Shown here piece by piece: positions 40,770-48,969 of a stretch of DNA of 64,000 nt. The position numbers were made by a program, and so were the translations under genes. This DNA comes from Pseudonocardia sp. T1-2H (GTDB lineage: Bacteria > Actinomycetota > Actinomycetes > Mycobacteriales > Pseudonocardiaceae), in assembly GCF_038039215.1 (NCBI RefSeq), contig NZ_JBBPCL010000001.1:3410001-3474000 (forward strand), read 5' to 3'. The notes beneath the pieces were generated by a model. The model was not told the DNA's origin and ran no database searches. It worked only from the letters and a program-made list of their open reading frames with translations. Each line of letters begins with the position of its first letter. Position 1 is the stretch's first letter.

Positions 40770-41962
40770 GAGGCGGGTCCGCGGCCGGACCAGCTCCAGG
40801 CGTAGGTGCCGTCGTCGACCGCGCGGCCGCCTTCGCCGAGCTCCAGCGGGCGGAAGGTGTCGACCATGACGGCGAGCTCGTCGAAGAACTCGGCGCCGAT
40901 CGAGCGCTCCATCGCGCCGGGCTGCGGGCCGTGGCTGTGTCCGCCCGGGTGCACGCTGATCGAGCCCTGGCCGATGCCGGAGCCCTTGCGGGCCTCGTAG
41001 TTCCCGCCGCAGTAGAACATGATCTCGTCGGAGTCCACGTTGGCGTGGTAGTACGGCACCGGGATCGACAGCGGGTGGTAGTCGACCTTGCGGGGCACGA
41101 AGTTGCAGATCACGAGGTTGTCCGCCTCGAAGACCTGGTGTGCGGGCGGGGGCTGGTGCACCCGCCCGGTGATCGGCTCGAAGTCGGCGATGTTGAACCT
41201 GTACGGGTAGAGGCAGCCGTCCCAGCCGACGACGTCGAACGGGTGCGTCGGCACCACGTACCGGGTCCCCGTGATCCCCGTGCTGCCGCGGTGCTTGACC
41301 AGGACCTCGACATCGGTGTCCTCGACGAGCAGCGGCTCGGTCGGCCCGTGCAGGTCCCGTTCGCAGTAGGGGGCGTGCTCCAGCAGCTGCCCGTAGCGGG
41401 ACAGGTAGCGCTTGGGCGGGGCGATGTGGGAGTTCGCCTCGATGGCGTAGAGCCGCAGCGGGTCGCTGCCGGTGGGGATCCAGCGGTGCGTGGTGGCGCG
41501 GGGCAGGATCACGTAGTCGCCCTGCCGGGCGTCGAGCGCACCGAAGACCGTCTCGACGACCGCGGTGCCCGACTCGACGTAGACGCACTCGTCGCCGACG
41601 GCGTTGCGGTAGAGCGGGCTGGCCTCCCCGGCGACGACGTAGGAGATCCGGACGTCGGCGTTGCCGAGGACGAGGCGCCGGCCGGTGACCGCGTCGGCGG
41701 CCTTCCAGTCCTCGCCGAACAGGTCGTGCAGCTTGAGGTGCCGCGGCACCAGCGGGGCGTTCGGCGTGGTGGCGACGTCGCCGAGCTCCCACACGGTCGC
41801 GTCGACGATGGCCGAGGGGACGCCGCGGTGGTAGAGCAGCGAGGAGTCCGAGGAGAACCCCTCCTCGCCCATCAGCTCCTCGTAGTAGAGCCCGCCCTCG
41901 GGAGTGCGGTGCTGGGTGTGCCGCTTGGGCGGGATCTCACCGGCTCGCCTGTAGTGCGCCAT
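40766..41962 (-). CDS. hmgA: Homogentisate 1,2-dioxygenase
   Basis: Iron-dependent ring-cleaving dioxygenase that converts homogentisate to maleylacetoacetate. The 398-residue product from the ATG at 41962 starts MAHYRRAGEIPPKRH, as actinobacterial members do. Cupin features and iron ligands lie in GPTEPLLVEDTD, FNIADFEPITGRVHQPPPAH and YYHANVDSDEIMFYCGG, and the conserved SISVHPGGHSHGPQPG closes the site. It overlaps the end of the FAD hydroxylase gene by 26 bases and the next gene by four, so the operon is translationally compact. Confidence 0.95.
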   Translation of the reverse strand: MAHYRRAGEIPPKRHTQHRTPEGGLYYEELMGEEGFSSDSSLLYHRGVPSAIVDATVWELGDVATTPNAPLVPRHLKLHDLFGEDWKAADAVTGRRLVLGNADVRISYVVAGEASPLYRNAVGDECVYVESGTAVVETVFGALDARQGDYVILPRATTHRWIPTGSDPLRLYAIEANSHIAPPKRYLSRYGQLLEHAPYCERDLHGPTEPLLVEDTDVEVLVKHRGSTGITGTRYVVPTHPFDVVGWDGCLYPYRFNIADFEPITGRVHQPPPAHQVFEADNLVICNFVPRKVDYHPLSIPVPYYHANVDSDEIMFYCGGNYEARKGSGIGQGSISVHPGGHSHGPQPGAMERSIGAEFFDELAVMVDTFRPLELGEGGRAVDDGTYAWSWSGRGPAS

Positions 41963-43583
41963 CGGGGCTCTCCTCCTTCGGTGACGGGTGCGCGGCGGCA
42001 CGGTGCAGCGCCGCGGTGATCTCTTCGATGGTCGGGTCGGTGAGGACCGCGGCGATGTGCGCGTCGGGCCGGACGACCCACACCTCGCCGGGGTGCGCGT
42101 CCAGCGCCTCGGTGAGGATTCCGTCCGGATCGAGTTCCGCGAGGGCCAGGACCCGGACCGGGCCCGGCACTGCCCCGGCGGCGTCCCGCACGGCGACAGC
42201 GTCGACAGCACCGGCCGTGAGCAGCAGGAAACCGTCGCGGGCCAGCTCTCGGGCCCGGCCCCGCCCGCCGCCGGGCATGGTGACGGGGGCATCGGGCAGC
42301 AGCACGCCCGGCCCGGCCGCCGGCGACTGCCCGCGTGGCGGTCGACCGGCGAAGGGCCGCTCGACGCTCGGCGTGGTCAAGGCGGAGCCGACGTACCAGA
42401 ACGGTTCGGCGAGCCGCCCGGAATCCACCCGGTCCCTGCTCCGCGGGTCCGTGGCGGCGGCCGCGAGGATCTCGGCGCGGTGCCGGGCCTGCCGCTCGGT
42501 CCGGGGGACGAGGAAGTCCATGGTCGCGGTGGTGACGGCGATGTTCTCCGCCGCCGCGGCGTGCCGCTCGGTGTGGTAGCTGTCCAGCAGGGCCTCAGGT
42601 GCCCAGCCGTGGCCGACGTAGGCGATCTTCCAGGCGGCGTTCTCGGCGTCCGCCACCCCCGAGTTCAGGCCCCGGGCACCGAAGGGCGAGACCAGGTGCG
42701 CCGCGTCCCCGGCGATCAGGACCCGGCCGCACCGCATCCGGTCCACACAGCGGGAGTGGAACCGGTAGACCGACTTCCACACGATCTCGTAGTCGGCATC
42801 ACCGATGATCTGCCGGATCCGCGCGTCCAGCGCGCCCGAGGCGACCTCGGCGTCGAGGTCGTAGCCGGCGGGGACCTGCCAGTCGATCCGGAACGTCGAG
42901 TCCGGGCACGGGTGGATCAACACCTGACGCCCCGGGTTCCACTCCGGGTCGAAGTAGAAGCGCCGCTCGCCGGCCCAGCCAGGCAGATCCGCCCGTATGT
43001 CGCAGATCAGGAACCGGTCGTCGAAGGTGTGCCCGTCGAAGGAGACACCGAGCAGGCGGCGCAGCTCATCGCTGCGGGCCCCACCGCACGCCACCAGGTA
43101 GGGCGCCCGGAACTCGACAGGGCCCGCCGCGGTCTCACAGCGGACCGTGACACCGTCGTCGTCCTGCGCGACGTCGACGACTCGATGGCCCCAGCGCAGG
43201 TCGACCAGCGCCTCGCGGACGATCAGCTCGTCGAGGATCTCCTCGCTGCGGGTCTGGGAGATGTTGACGAACGGCGGGAACGCCGGACGGCCCGGCTCGG
43301 CGAACTCGTAGCTGAACAGCTCCGCATCGCGGTGGAAGGTCCGCGCGGTGGTCCAGGTGACGCCCTCGGCGGCGATCCGGGCGCCGGCGCCGACGGACTC
43401 CCACACGTCGAGCACGTCGCGTTGCTGGCAGATGGCCTTCGACCCGACCGGGTCCCGCTCGGGGCGCCGGTCGAGCACCACCGTCGGCACACCCCAGCGG
43501 GCCAGCAGCAGTGCGGTGGTCTGCCCGACCGGGCCGGCGCCGAGCACGGCTACCGGACCATGGGGCCAGGATGTGGAGGACAT
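41937..43583 (-). CDS. FAD-dependent aromatic hydroxylase (MhpA-like)
   Basis: Class A flavoprotein monooxygenase, 548 residues. The FAD-binding GxGxxG is VLGAGPVGQTTALL, the DG-type motif appears near YLVACGGARSDELRR, and the second FAD site is RVLIAGDAAHLVSPFGARGLN. A C-terminal thioredoxin-like region follows. The family hydroxylates phenolic acids using NAD(P)H. In an operon with homogentisate dioxygenase it could make homogentisate from a hydroxyphenylacetate, or prepare a related ring; the substrate is inferred from context only. It lies 43 bases after the metallo-beta-lactamase-fold gene. Confidence 0.85.
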   Translation of the reverse strand: MSSTSWPHGPVAVLGAGPVGQTTALLLARWGVPTVVLDRRPERDPVGSKAICQQRDVLDVWESVGAGARIAAEGVTWTTARTFHRDAELFSYEFAEPGRPAFPPFVNISQTRSEEILDELIVREALVDLRWGHRVVDVAQDDDGVTVRCETAAGPVEFRAPYLVACGGARSDELRRLLGVSFDGHTFDDRFLICDIRADLPGWAGERRFYFDPEWNPGRQVLIHPCPDSTFRIDWQVPAGYDLDAEVASGALDARIRQIIGDADYEIVWKSVYRFHSRCVDRMRCGRVLIAGDAAHLVSPFGARGLNSGVADAENAAWKIAYVGHGWAPEALLDSYHTERHAAAAENIAVTTATMDFLVPRTERQARHRAEILAAAATDPRSRDRVDSGRLAEPFWYVGSALTTPSVERPFAGRPPRGQSPAAGPGVLLPDAPVTMPGGGRGRARELARDGFLLLTAGAVDAVAVRDAAGAVPGPVRVLALAELDPDGILTEALDAHPGEVWVVRPDAHIAAVLTDPTIEEITAALHRAAAHPSPKEESPDGALQASR

Positions 43584-43626
43584 CTCCGGGGCTCCCGTCG
43601 TCGCGAGTTGCTCGGGTCGGACCGGG

Positions 43627-44586
43627 TCAGCTCTGCAGCTGGGCCCAGACCTCCTGGTCGCGCTCGGCGGTCCAGATGACCGGGCGCTCGATGCCCGAGA
43701 GCTCGTCCCAGACCCGGGACACGTCGAACGGCAGGCAGTGCTCGAAGATCGGCCAGCTGCCGAAGTCCTCGACCAGGGCCGCGTGGGTGGCCTCGAAGGC
43801 CTCCTTCAGCGTGCCGCCGCGCTGCTGCACCGCGCCGACCTCACGCAGCATCGTGTCCAGGAACCCGCGGGTCTTCGCGATCGCCGCGTCAACCTGCGCG
43901 CGGCCCTTGCTGACGTCCCCGCGCCCACCGACGAGCTGCTCCGCCCCCAGCGCAGCCAGCCGATCCAGGGTGGAGGACGTCCACTCCCGGTGGAACGCAT
44001 CCCCGGTGTAGAGCGCGGCCTCGGCCTCCACCAGATCCCCGGCGAAGAGGATCCGGTGCCGGGGCAGCCAGGCCACGATGTCGCCCTCGGTGTGCCCGCG
44101 GCCGTGGTACTGCAGCACCAGATCCCCCCGGCCCCCGCCGAGGTCGATGGTGAGCCGGTCGGAGAACGTCAACGTCGGCCAGGTCAGCCCCGGCACCGAG
44201 TCCGCGGCCTCGGCCAGCCGCGGCATCCGCGCGAACTCGCTCGCCCAGTCCTGCTTGCCGCGCTCCTCCACCAACGCCCGGGTGTTCTCGTGGGAGACGA
44301 TCACCTCGGCGTCGAACGCGCTCGCCCCGAGCACCCGGACCGCGTGGTAGTGGCTCAGCACCAGGTAACGGACCGGCTTGTCGGTGTACTCGCGCAGCTT
44401 CTTCAGCCACTTCGCCGCCGCGACCGGGGTCGCGAGGGCCTCGAAACAGACGAGGAAATCCTCGCCCTCGATCGCCCCGATGTTCGGGTCACCCTCGGCG
44501 GTGAGGGCATAGACGCCGTCGGCGAGGACCTCGAGGGTCTGCTCCTTGGGCGCGGTGTCGGCGGACGAGGCGAACGGTTTAGCCAT
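43627..44586 (-). CDS. Metallo-beta-lactamase-fold protein with altered metal motif
   Basis: A 319-residue protein with GGAGG before its ATG. It has the MBL fold layout: DGVYALTAEGDPNIGAIEG, the metal-site strand LVLSHYHAVRVLGAS, RGHTEGDIVAWLP and ILFAGDLVEAEA. The classical HxHxDH is HYHAVR here, so the Asp-His pair of the second metal site is replaced by Val-Arg, while the GHTEGD and GDL ligands remain. A one-metal or non-hydrolytic role is likely. Position between an aromatic-acid transporter and a hydroxylase ties it to aromatic catabolism. Confidence 0.8.
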   Translation of the reverse strand: MAKPFASSADTAPKEQTLEVLADGVYALTAEGDPNIGAIEGEDFLVCFEALATPVAAAKWLKKLREYTDKPVRYLVLSHYHAVRVLGASAFDAEVIVSHENTRALVEERGKQDWASEFARMPRLAEAADSVPGLTWPTLTFSDRLTIDLGGGRGDLVLQYHGRGHTEGDIVAWLPRHRILFAGDLVEAEAALYTGDAFHREWTSSTLDRLAALGAEQLVGGRGDVSKGRAQVDAAIAKTRGFLDTMLREVGAVQQRGGTLKEAFEATHAALVEDFGSWPIFEHCLPFDVSRVWDELSGIERPVIWTAERDQEVWAQLQS

Positions 44587-44618
44587 GGTTTCCTCCGTGA
44601 GAACCGGTTCGACGACGA

Positions 44619-45992
44619 TCAGTGGCCGGCCGGGGCCGACCCGATGACGAAGGCCTCCCGCTCGGCCGCGGAGCGCTCGCGCAGGGCGAGAACGGCGGCG
44701 AGGGTGACCAGGCAGGCGAGCAGCATGTAGGCCGAGACCGACAACGACGTGCCGGTCAGCCCGATCAGCCAGGTGGCCAGCAGCGGTGCGAAGCCGCCGC
44801 CCAGGATCGCGCCGAAGGCGTAGGCGAACGAGACCCCGCTGTAGCGGACCCCGGCCGGGAACAGCTCGGCGTAGGCGGCGGCCTGCGGCCCGTAGGTGAG
44901 GCCCAGTCCGAAGGCCATCACGATCACCGCGACCAGCATCAGCGGGATCGAGCGGGTGTCGAACAGCAGGAAGAACGGGAAGGCCCACACCGCCATCGCG
45001 AGCGTGCCGATCAGGTACGTCCGGCGGCGCCCGATCCGGTCGGACCAGCGGCCGGCGAGCAGCGTGAACACACCCCACGCGACGGCGCCGACCATCCCGA
45101 CGAACAGCATCGTCGTGCTCGACAGCTTCAGCGTGCGGGTGCCGTAGGAGTTGATGAAGGCGATGAGGATGTAGCCGATCATGTTGTTCGCGATGAACAG
45201 GCCGATCGCGACGACGAGCTCGCGGCGGTTGGAGCGCAGGACCTCGGCGAGCGGCGCGGAGCGGCGGGCGCGGCGGCGGCGCAGCTCGGTGAACACCGGG
45301 CTCTCCGCCACGCGGGACCGCACGAAGAACCCGACGGCGATCAGGACGACGCTGAGCAGGAACGGGATCCGCCAGCCCCACGCCGCGAACTGCTCGTCCG
45401 TCGTCAGGGCCGAGACGGTGAAGAACACCAGGTTCGCCAGCAGCAGGCCGATCGGCACGCCGATCTGCGGGAACGACCCGAAGTATCCGCGGCGCCCCGG
45501 CGGGGCGTGTTCGACGGACATCAGTGCGGCGCCGCCCCACTCGCCGCCGGCGGAGAGGCCCTGCAGCAGGCGCAGGACGACGAGCAGGATCGGCGCGGCC
45601 ACGCCGATCGAGGCGTAGCCGGGGAGCAGGCCGACGCCGATCGTCGAGATGCCCATCAGCAGCAGGGTCGCGACGAGGATCGACTTGCGGCCGAAGCGGT
45701 CCCCGAGGTGCCCGGCGACGATCCCGCCGATCGGCCGCGCCACGAAGCTCACGCCCAGGGTGGCGAAGGAGGCCAGCAGGGCGGTCGAGCCGTCGAGCGC
45801 CGGGAAGAAGAGCTTGCCGAACACCAGGCTCGCGGCCGAGGCGTAGATGAAGAAGTCGTACCACTCGATCGTCGTGCCGACCAGGCTCGCGCCGACGACG
45901 CGGCGGATCTGGGCGGCGTCGGGGGCCGCCGTGGAAGCCGGACCGGTGGCCCCGGCCTCGACCGACGGACCGGCGTCAGGGGTTTGCGTCAT
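44619..45992 (-). CDS. MFS transporter of the metabolite:H+ symporter family
   Basis: A 457-residue, 12-helix transporter. Signatures of the MHS subfamily (ShiA, ProP, aromatic acids) include TTIEWYDFFIYASAA in helix 1, the loop GHLGDRFGRKSIL and LRLLQGLSAGGEWGGAA, with the second-half loop GRWSDRIGRRRTYL. It is the first gene of the homogentisate operon and should bring in an aromatic acid used by the hydroxylase or dioxygenase. Two candidate MarR sites lie in the 178 bases upstream. It ends 32 bases before the MBL-fold gene. Confidence 0.9.
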   Translation of the reverse strand: MTQTPDAGPSVEAGATGPASTAAPDAAQIRRVVGASLVGTTIEWYDFFIYASAASLVFGKLFFPALDGSTALLASFATLGVSFVARPIGGIVAGHLGDRFGRKSILVATLLLMGISTIGVGLLPGYASIGVAAPILLVVLRLLQGLSAGGEWGGAALMSVEHAPPGRRGYFGSFPQIGVPIGLLLANLVFFTVSALTTDEQFAAWGWRIPFLLSVVLIAVGFFVRSRVAESPVFTELRRRRARRSAPLAEVLRSNRRELVVAIGLFIANNMIGYILIAFINSYGTRTLKLSSTTMLFVGMVGAVAWGVFTLLAGRWSDRIGRRRTYLIGTLAMAVWAFPFFLLFDTRSIPLMLVAVIVMAFGLGLTYGPQAAAYAELFPAGVRYSGVSFAYAFGAILGGGFAPLLATWLIGLTGTSLSVSAYMLLACLVTLAAVLALRERSAAEREAFVIGSAPAGH

Positions 45993-46049
45993 CGGAAATC
46001 CCTTCCCAACTCTGGGTGTCGCGGGCCTCCACCGTCGACTGTACGACGA

Positions 46050-46061
46050 TCAAAGGTTTGA
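46050..46061. promoter_or_regulatory. Palindromic regulator site 1 (TCAAAGGTTTGA)
   Basis: A perfect 5-2-5 palindrome, 57 bases upstream of the transporter start and just downstream of the marR gene. It is followed by a CTACCG/CGGTAG hairpin (46062-46079). A MarR dimer site is the simplest reading. Confidence 0.5.
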
Positions 46062-46108
46062 CTACCGAAGGAACGGTAGCGCTCCGGACTCACGAAAACC
46101 AGAACTAG

Positions 46109-46120
46109 TCAAAGATTTTA
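46109..46120. promoter_or_regulatory. Regulator site 2 (TCAAAGATTTTA)
   Basis: A degenerate second copy of the palindrome, 59 bases from the first and preceded by the same AG (AGTCAAA). A pair of sites spaced this way fits repression of the transporter operon. Confidence 0.4.
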
Positions 46121-46170
46121 TTGGCGGACTCGAGACTGCGAGCCCCTGAGGCGGGGGCGCGATCGCGCCC

Positions 46171-46716
46171 TCAGGAGCGCCGGCTGATCCACTCCTGGCC
46201 TTGCGCCGCCCGCGCGAGCTTCGTCAACACGCCGTTGAGCGTGGCGAGCTCGTCCTCGGTGACCAGCGAGGCCCACCTCGCCTCACGCTCGTTGTGCGCC
46301 CGGAACGTCGTCTCCAGCGCGTCGGCTCCGCGCTCGGTGAGCGAGAGGATGACGGCCCGCCGATCGCGCTCGTCCGACCGTCGGGCGAGCAGGCCCGACG
46401 CGCTGAGCGTCTTCGTCAGGCTCGAGACCGCGGCGCGGCTCATCCCGGAGAGGTGGGCGACCTGACGGGACTCGTGTGGCCCGGCGACCCAGAGGGTGAA
46501 CAGCAGACGGAACGCCGACCAGCTCCAGCCCGCCGGCCGGTGCACGGTGGATTCGAGGTCGTAGACGATCGAGCTCGACACGCGGTGCAGGAGCAGCACC
46601 ATCTGCATGGCGGAGCGGTCGATGCCCGGGAGCCGCTCGGCGGTGGTGTCGACCGCGACCTCGGCGAAGGAGAGGAAATCGGTGGCCGCGCTGTCGCCGT
46701 CGGCGGGATGACCCAT
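46171..46716 (-). CDS. MarR-family regulator
   Basis: A 181-residue regulator. The winged helix is visible in QVAHLSGMSRAAVSSLTKTL and LLARRSDERDRRAVILSLTERG, flanked by helical dimerisation regions. It lies 178 bases upstream of the aromatic transporter operon, on the same strand, and is its probable local repressor, released by an aromatic ligand. The ATG at 46716 has no ribosome site; a TACGAT hexamer six bases before it suggests a leaderless transcript. Confidence 0.88.
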   Translation of the reverse strand: MGHPADGDSAATDFLSFAEVAVDTTAERLPGIDRSAMQMVLLLHRVSSSIVYDLESTVHRPAGWSWSAFRLLFTLWVAGPHESRQVAHLSGMSRAAVSSLTKTLSASGLLARRSDERDRRAVILSLTERGADALETTFRAHNEREARWASLVTEDELATLNGVLTKLARAAQGQEWISRRS

Positions 46717-46728
46717 CCCCTGATCGTA
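46717..46728 (-). promoter_or_regulatory. Leaderless promoter (-10) of marR
   Basis: On the minus strand TACGAT (46728-46723) is followed by six bases and the ATG. A TGTCAACAG element just upstream resembles half of the MarR site and could allow autoregulation. Confidence 0.45.
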
Positions 46729-47045
46729 AAACTGTTGACAGCCGCAGCGCTCGCCACGGCCAGGGTTGCCGGCGTCGGCCGCGGCTCCCAGCGCCGCGAC
46801 GTTCCACCTGCCGAAAGCCGACCCCGCGGTGGTCGCGCAGGACGAGGCGACGCGCCACGAGATCCCGGCGGGTGTCGAGGCGGCCGTCCCCGCCCACGTG
46901 CCGGCGACCCTGGGCATCGACGTCCCGGTACTGGTGAACGGACGGTTCGACAAACCCTTCTGCGCCCGGGGCGGTGGCGGATCGACCACCGACCGCACGA
47001 CGCGGGGCCGCCCGCGGGTGGGACGACCGCTGCGGTCCGCGCTCG
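46729..47045. other. Intergenic stretch, no gene seen
   Basis: About 320 bases between the DUF1918 gene and marR. Open frames exist on both strands but show no domain or ribosome site. Confidence 0.35.
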
Positions 47046-47240
47046 TCAGGCCGAGTCGGCGGCGGACTCGACGTGGGCGTTCGGGCCGGGGAAGTACACC
47101 GACTCGTGCCCGTCCTGCCAGCGCACCTGGTAGTGCTCGGTCTCCCCCTCGCCGAGGACCTCGACGACCTCCCCCCGGCGGCGCGCAACGTCCAAGGTCT
47201 GCGTGTCGATGATGATGTGGTCACCGCGCTTGGCATGCAT
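47046..47240 (-). CDS. DUF1918 small protein
   Basis: A 64-residue protein from the ATG at 47240, with GAGGGG nine bases upstream. It has the complete DUF1918 pattern: MHAKRGDHIIIDTQTLD, then RRGEVVEVLGEG, and HYQVRWQDGHESVYFPGPN, an SH3-like small barrel common in actinobacteria. The frame is open to 47366 but the extra residues are not family-like. Function unknown; the fold suggests nucleic-acid or protein contact. Confidence 0.88.
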   Translation of the reverse strand: MHAKRGDHIIIDTQTLDVARRRGEVVEVLGEGETEHYQVRWQDGHESVYFPGPNAHVESAADSA

Positions 47241-47683
47241 CAGGGACCCCTCCACACGGTCGGCGAGCCTCCAGGATGGCGCACCGCGCGCGTCCGGGTC
47301 AGTCCCAATTTCAGGAGGCGGCGGCGCGCGATCGCCGAGGACCAGGGCACGGCCCGCCCCTGCCACGCGGCTGTACGGGCCAACCGGTCACCGCACCGGC
47401 AGTGTTCGACGCGTCGGACCAGTTCTGAGGAGCCCTATGACGTGGTTCACTTGACCCCGGGGCGAGGACACGGGGGACGGCCATGGACGGGGCACCGGTC
47501 CGGGGCGACAGGAGCCGCACGGCGCGGCACGGACAGCACGCCGGACGAAGAACGGCGTCTCCGTCGGTCTGAACGACGACGGCAGGACAGCACTGGATCC
47601 ATCGCCAATCATGGGCCGCACGTGCCGACGCACGTCGCGGCCCCCGGTGACGTCGTTAGCTAGTCCTCTGAGGATGGCCTGTA
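47241..47683. other. Intergenic stretch before the wall-synthesis locus
   Basis: About 440 bases between divergent genes. It ends with GAGGA about eight bases before the ATG at 47684. No operator, repeat or short gene was recognised. Confidence 0.35.
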
Positions 47684-48949
47684 ATGGTGCTGTTCGGTTC
47701 ACGTGATGGTGGAGCACCCACGACGACCCGCGACCGGCCCCGACCACCGCAGGAGCGCCGGGAGGTCGTGGTCCCGCCGCACGGGGAGCAGCCGGTCCGC
47801 CTCGGTCTCCCCCGGCTGCTCGAGATCGCCGGGATCACTCCCGCTCAGGCCCTCGCGCTGGGCGCCGACGTGCTGGCCGGGCTGGAGTCCAGACACGCGG
47901 CCGGAGGGGACGGGCTGTCCCCGAAGGACGTCCACGTCGGACCGGACGGCCGGGCCCGGCTGGCCGATCGGGCGCAGGTGGCCGATCGGGCGCAGGTGGC
48001 CGATCGGGCGCAGGTGGCCGATTGGGCGCAGGTGGACGGACACCTCCCGGGGACGGAGGAACCCGACCTCACTGCCGCCGCGACGTTGCTCGACGACCTG
48101 GGCGGGGCCGCCCGGCGGACGGCCCGGCACCCCGACGCGCGAGCGGTCGAGCGGCTGGCCGCGCTGGACGCGGCCGTCGTCGAAGCGACCCGGCCGGGCG
48201 GCAGCATCGCGGCGGTCGCGGCGGGGTTGCGCGACGCCGACGCCTCCGGCGGTACCGCGGCCCGGGCCGAGCTCGCCCGGCTGGTCGCCGCCGCACACGG
48301 CCGGGTCGCCGGTCCGGCGCCCGGGGCAGCCGGCACCGCACCCCGGCCGTCGGCGCCGCCCGCCCCCGCCGCAGGCCGGGCTCCGCGGGGCCTCGCACGC
48401 TCCGTCGCCGCCCGAACGTGGAAGTGGGCCGTCTCGCTCCTCGTGCTCGTCACGGTGATCGCGATCGAGTTCGCGTTCCTGCGCGACCAGATCGCCCGGG
48501 ACATCGCGGCGCTCTTCGAGGCCGGCGGCCACGGCTCGACGACGTCGGACGCCTCCGCCGGGGAGCCGGCCCCGATCGTCGCCCCGGCCCCGCCCACCGC
48601 GGGCGCCGTCACCGCCGTCGACCTGCGGACGATGGGCCCCTGCGCTCCCGGCCAGGCCTGCGAGGCGCGGGTGCAGGTCCGGCTACGCCCCGGATCCGAG
48701 CCGCAGACCGTGGACTGGTCCTTCCACGTCGTCGACCGCTGCACCGGCGCGGTCGTGGTCCTTCCGGGCGGGACGGTCACGGTCCCGCCGAACGGCGATC
48801 GCGCCGACGCGGTCGACGCGCTCGCCCTGCCACCCGGGGACGCGCTCGCCGTGCTGGCCCTGACGGGCGCGCCCGACACGGCGGCCAGCGCGCCGGTGTC
48901 CGTCCCGGCGCAGGGCTCGTGCACGGTTCCTGCCGAACCGTCCCGCTGA
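47684..48949 (+). CDS. One-TM protein upstream of the RodA-PBP fusion
   Basis: A 421-residue bitopic membrane protein. The cytoplasmic part (residues 1-245) has a helical region PRLLEIAGITPAQALALGAD, a segment PKDVHVGPDGRARLAD reminiscent of a kinase catalytic-loop surface, and an in-frame hexapeptide repeat ADRAQV. One transmembrane helix lies near residues 246-264 (WAVSLLVLVTVIAIEFAFL). The outer part has two cysteines in PCAPGQACEARVQVRLRPG and looks like a beta domain. It ends 20 bases before the fusion gene, so it is probably a cofactor of that enzyme; the family was not recognised. Confidence 0.75.
   Translation: MVLFGSRDGGAPTTTRDRPRPPQERREVVVPPHGEQPVRLGLPRLLEIAGITPAQALALGADVLAGLESRHAAGGDGLSPKDVHVGPDGRARLADRAQVADRAQVADRAQVADWAQVDGHLPGTEEPDLTAAATLLDDLGGAARRTARHPDARAVERLAALDAAVVEATRPGGSIAAVAAGLRDADASGGTAARAELARLVAAAHGRVAGPAPGAAGTAPRPSAPPAPAAGRAPRGLARSVAARTWKWAVSLLVLVTVIAIEFAFLRDQIARDIAALFEAGGHGSTTSDASAGEPAPIVAPAPPTAGAVTAVDLRTMGPCAPGQACEARVQVRLRPGSEPQTVDWSFHVVDRCTGAVVVLPGGTVTVPPNGDRADAVDALALPPGDALAVLALTGAPDTAASAPVSVPAQGSCTVPAEPSR
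47962..48033 (+). repeat. Four in-frame 18-bp repeats
   Basis: GGCCGATCGGGCGCAGGT is repeated four times head to tail, the last copy with one change, encoding ADRAQV three times and ADWAQV once. Near identity at DNA level indicates recent slippage expansion and a length-variable linker. Confidence 0.85.
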
Positions 48950-48969
48950 CCGCTCGAGGGGGCGATGGT

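Noticed and set aside
47962..48033. Short direct repeats that could suggest a CRISPR or iteron array
   Set aside because: Units are contiguous, 18 bases, without spacers, and in frame in a coding sequence.
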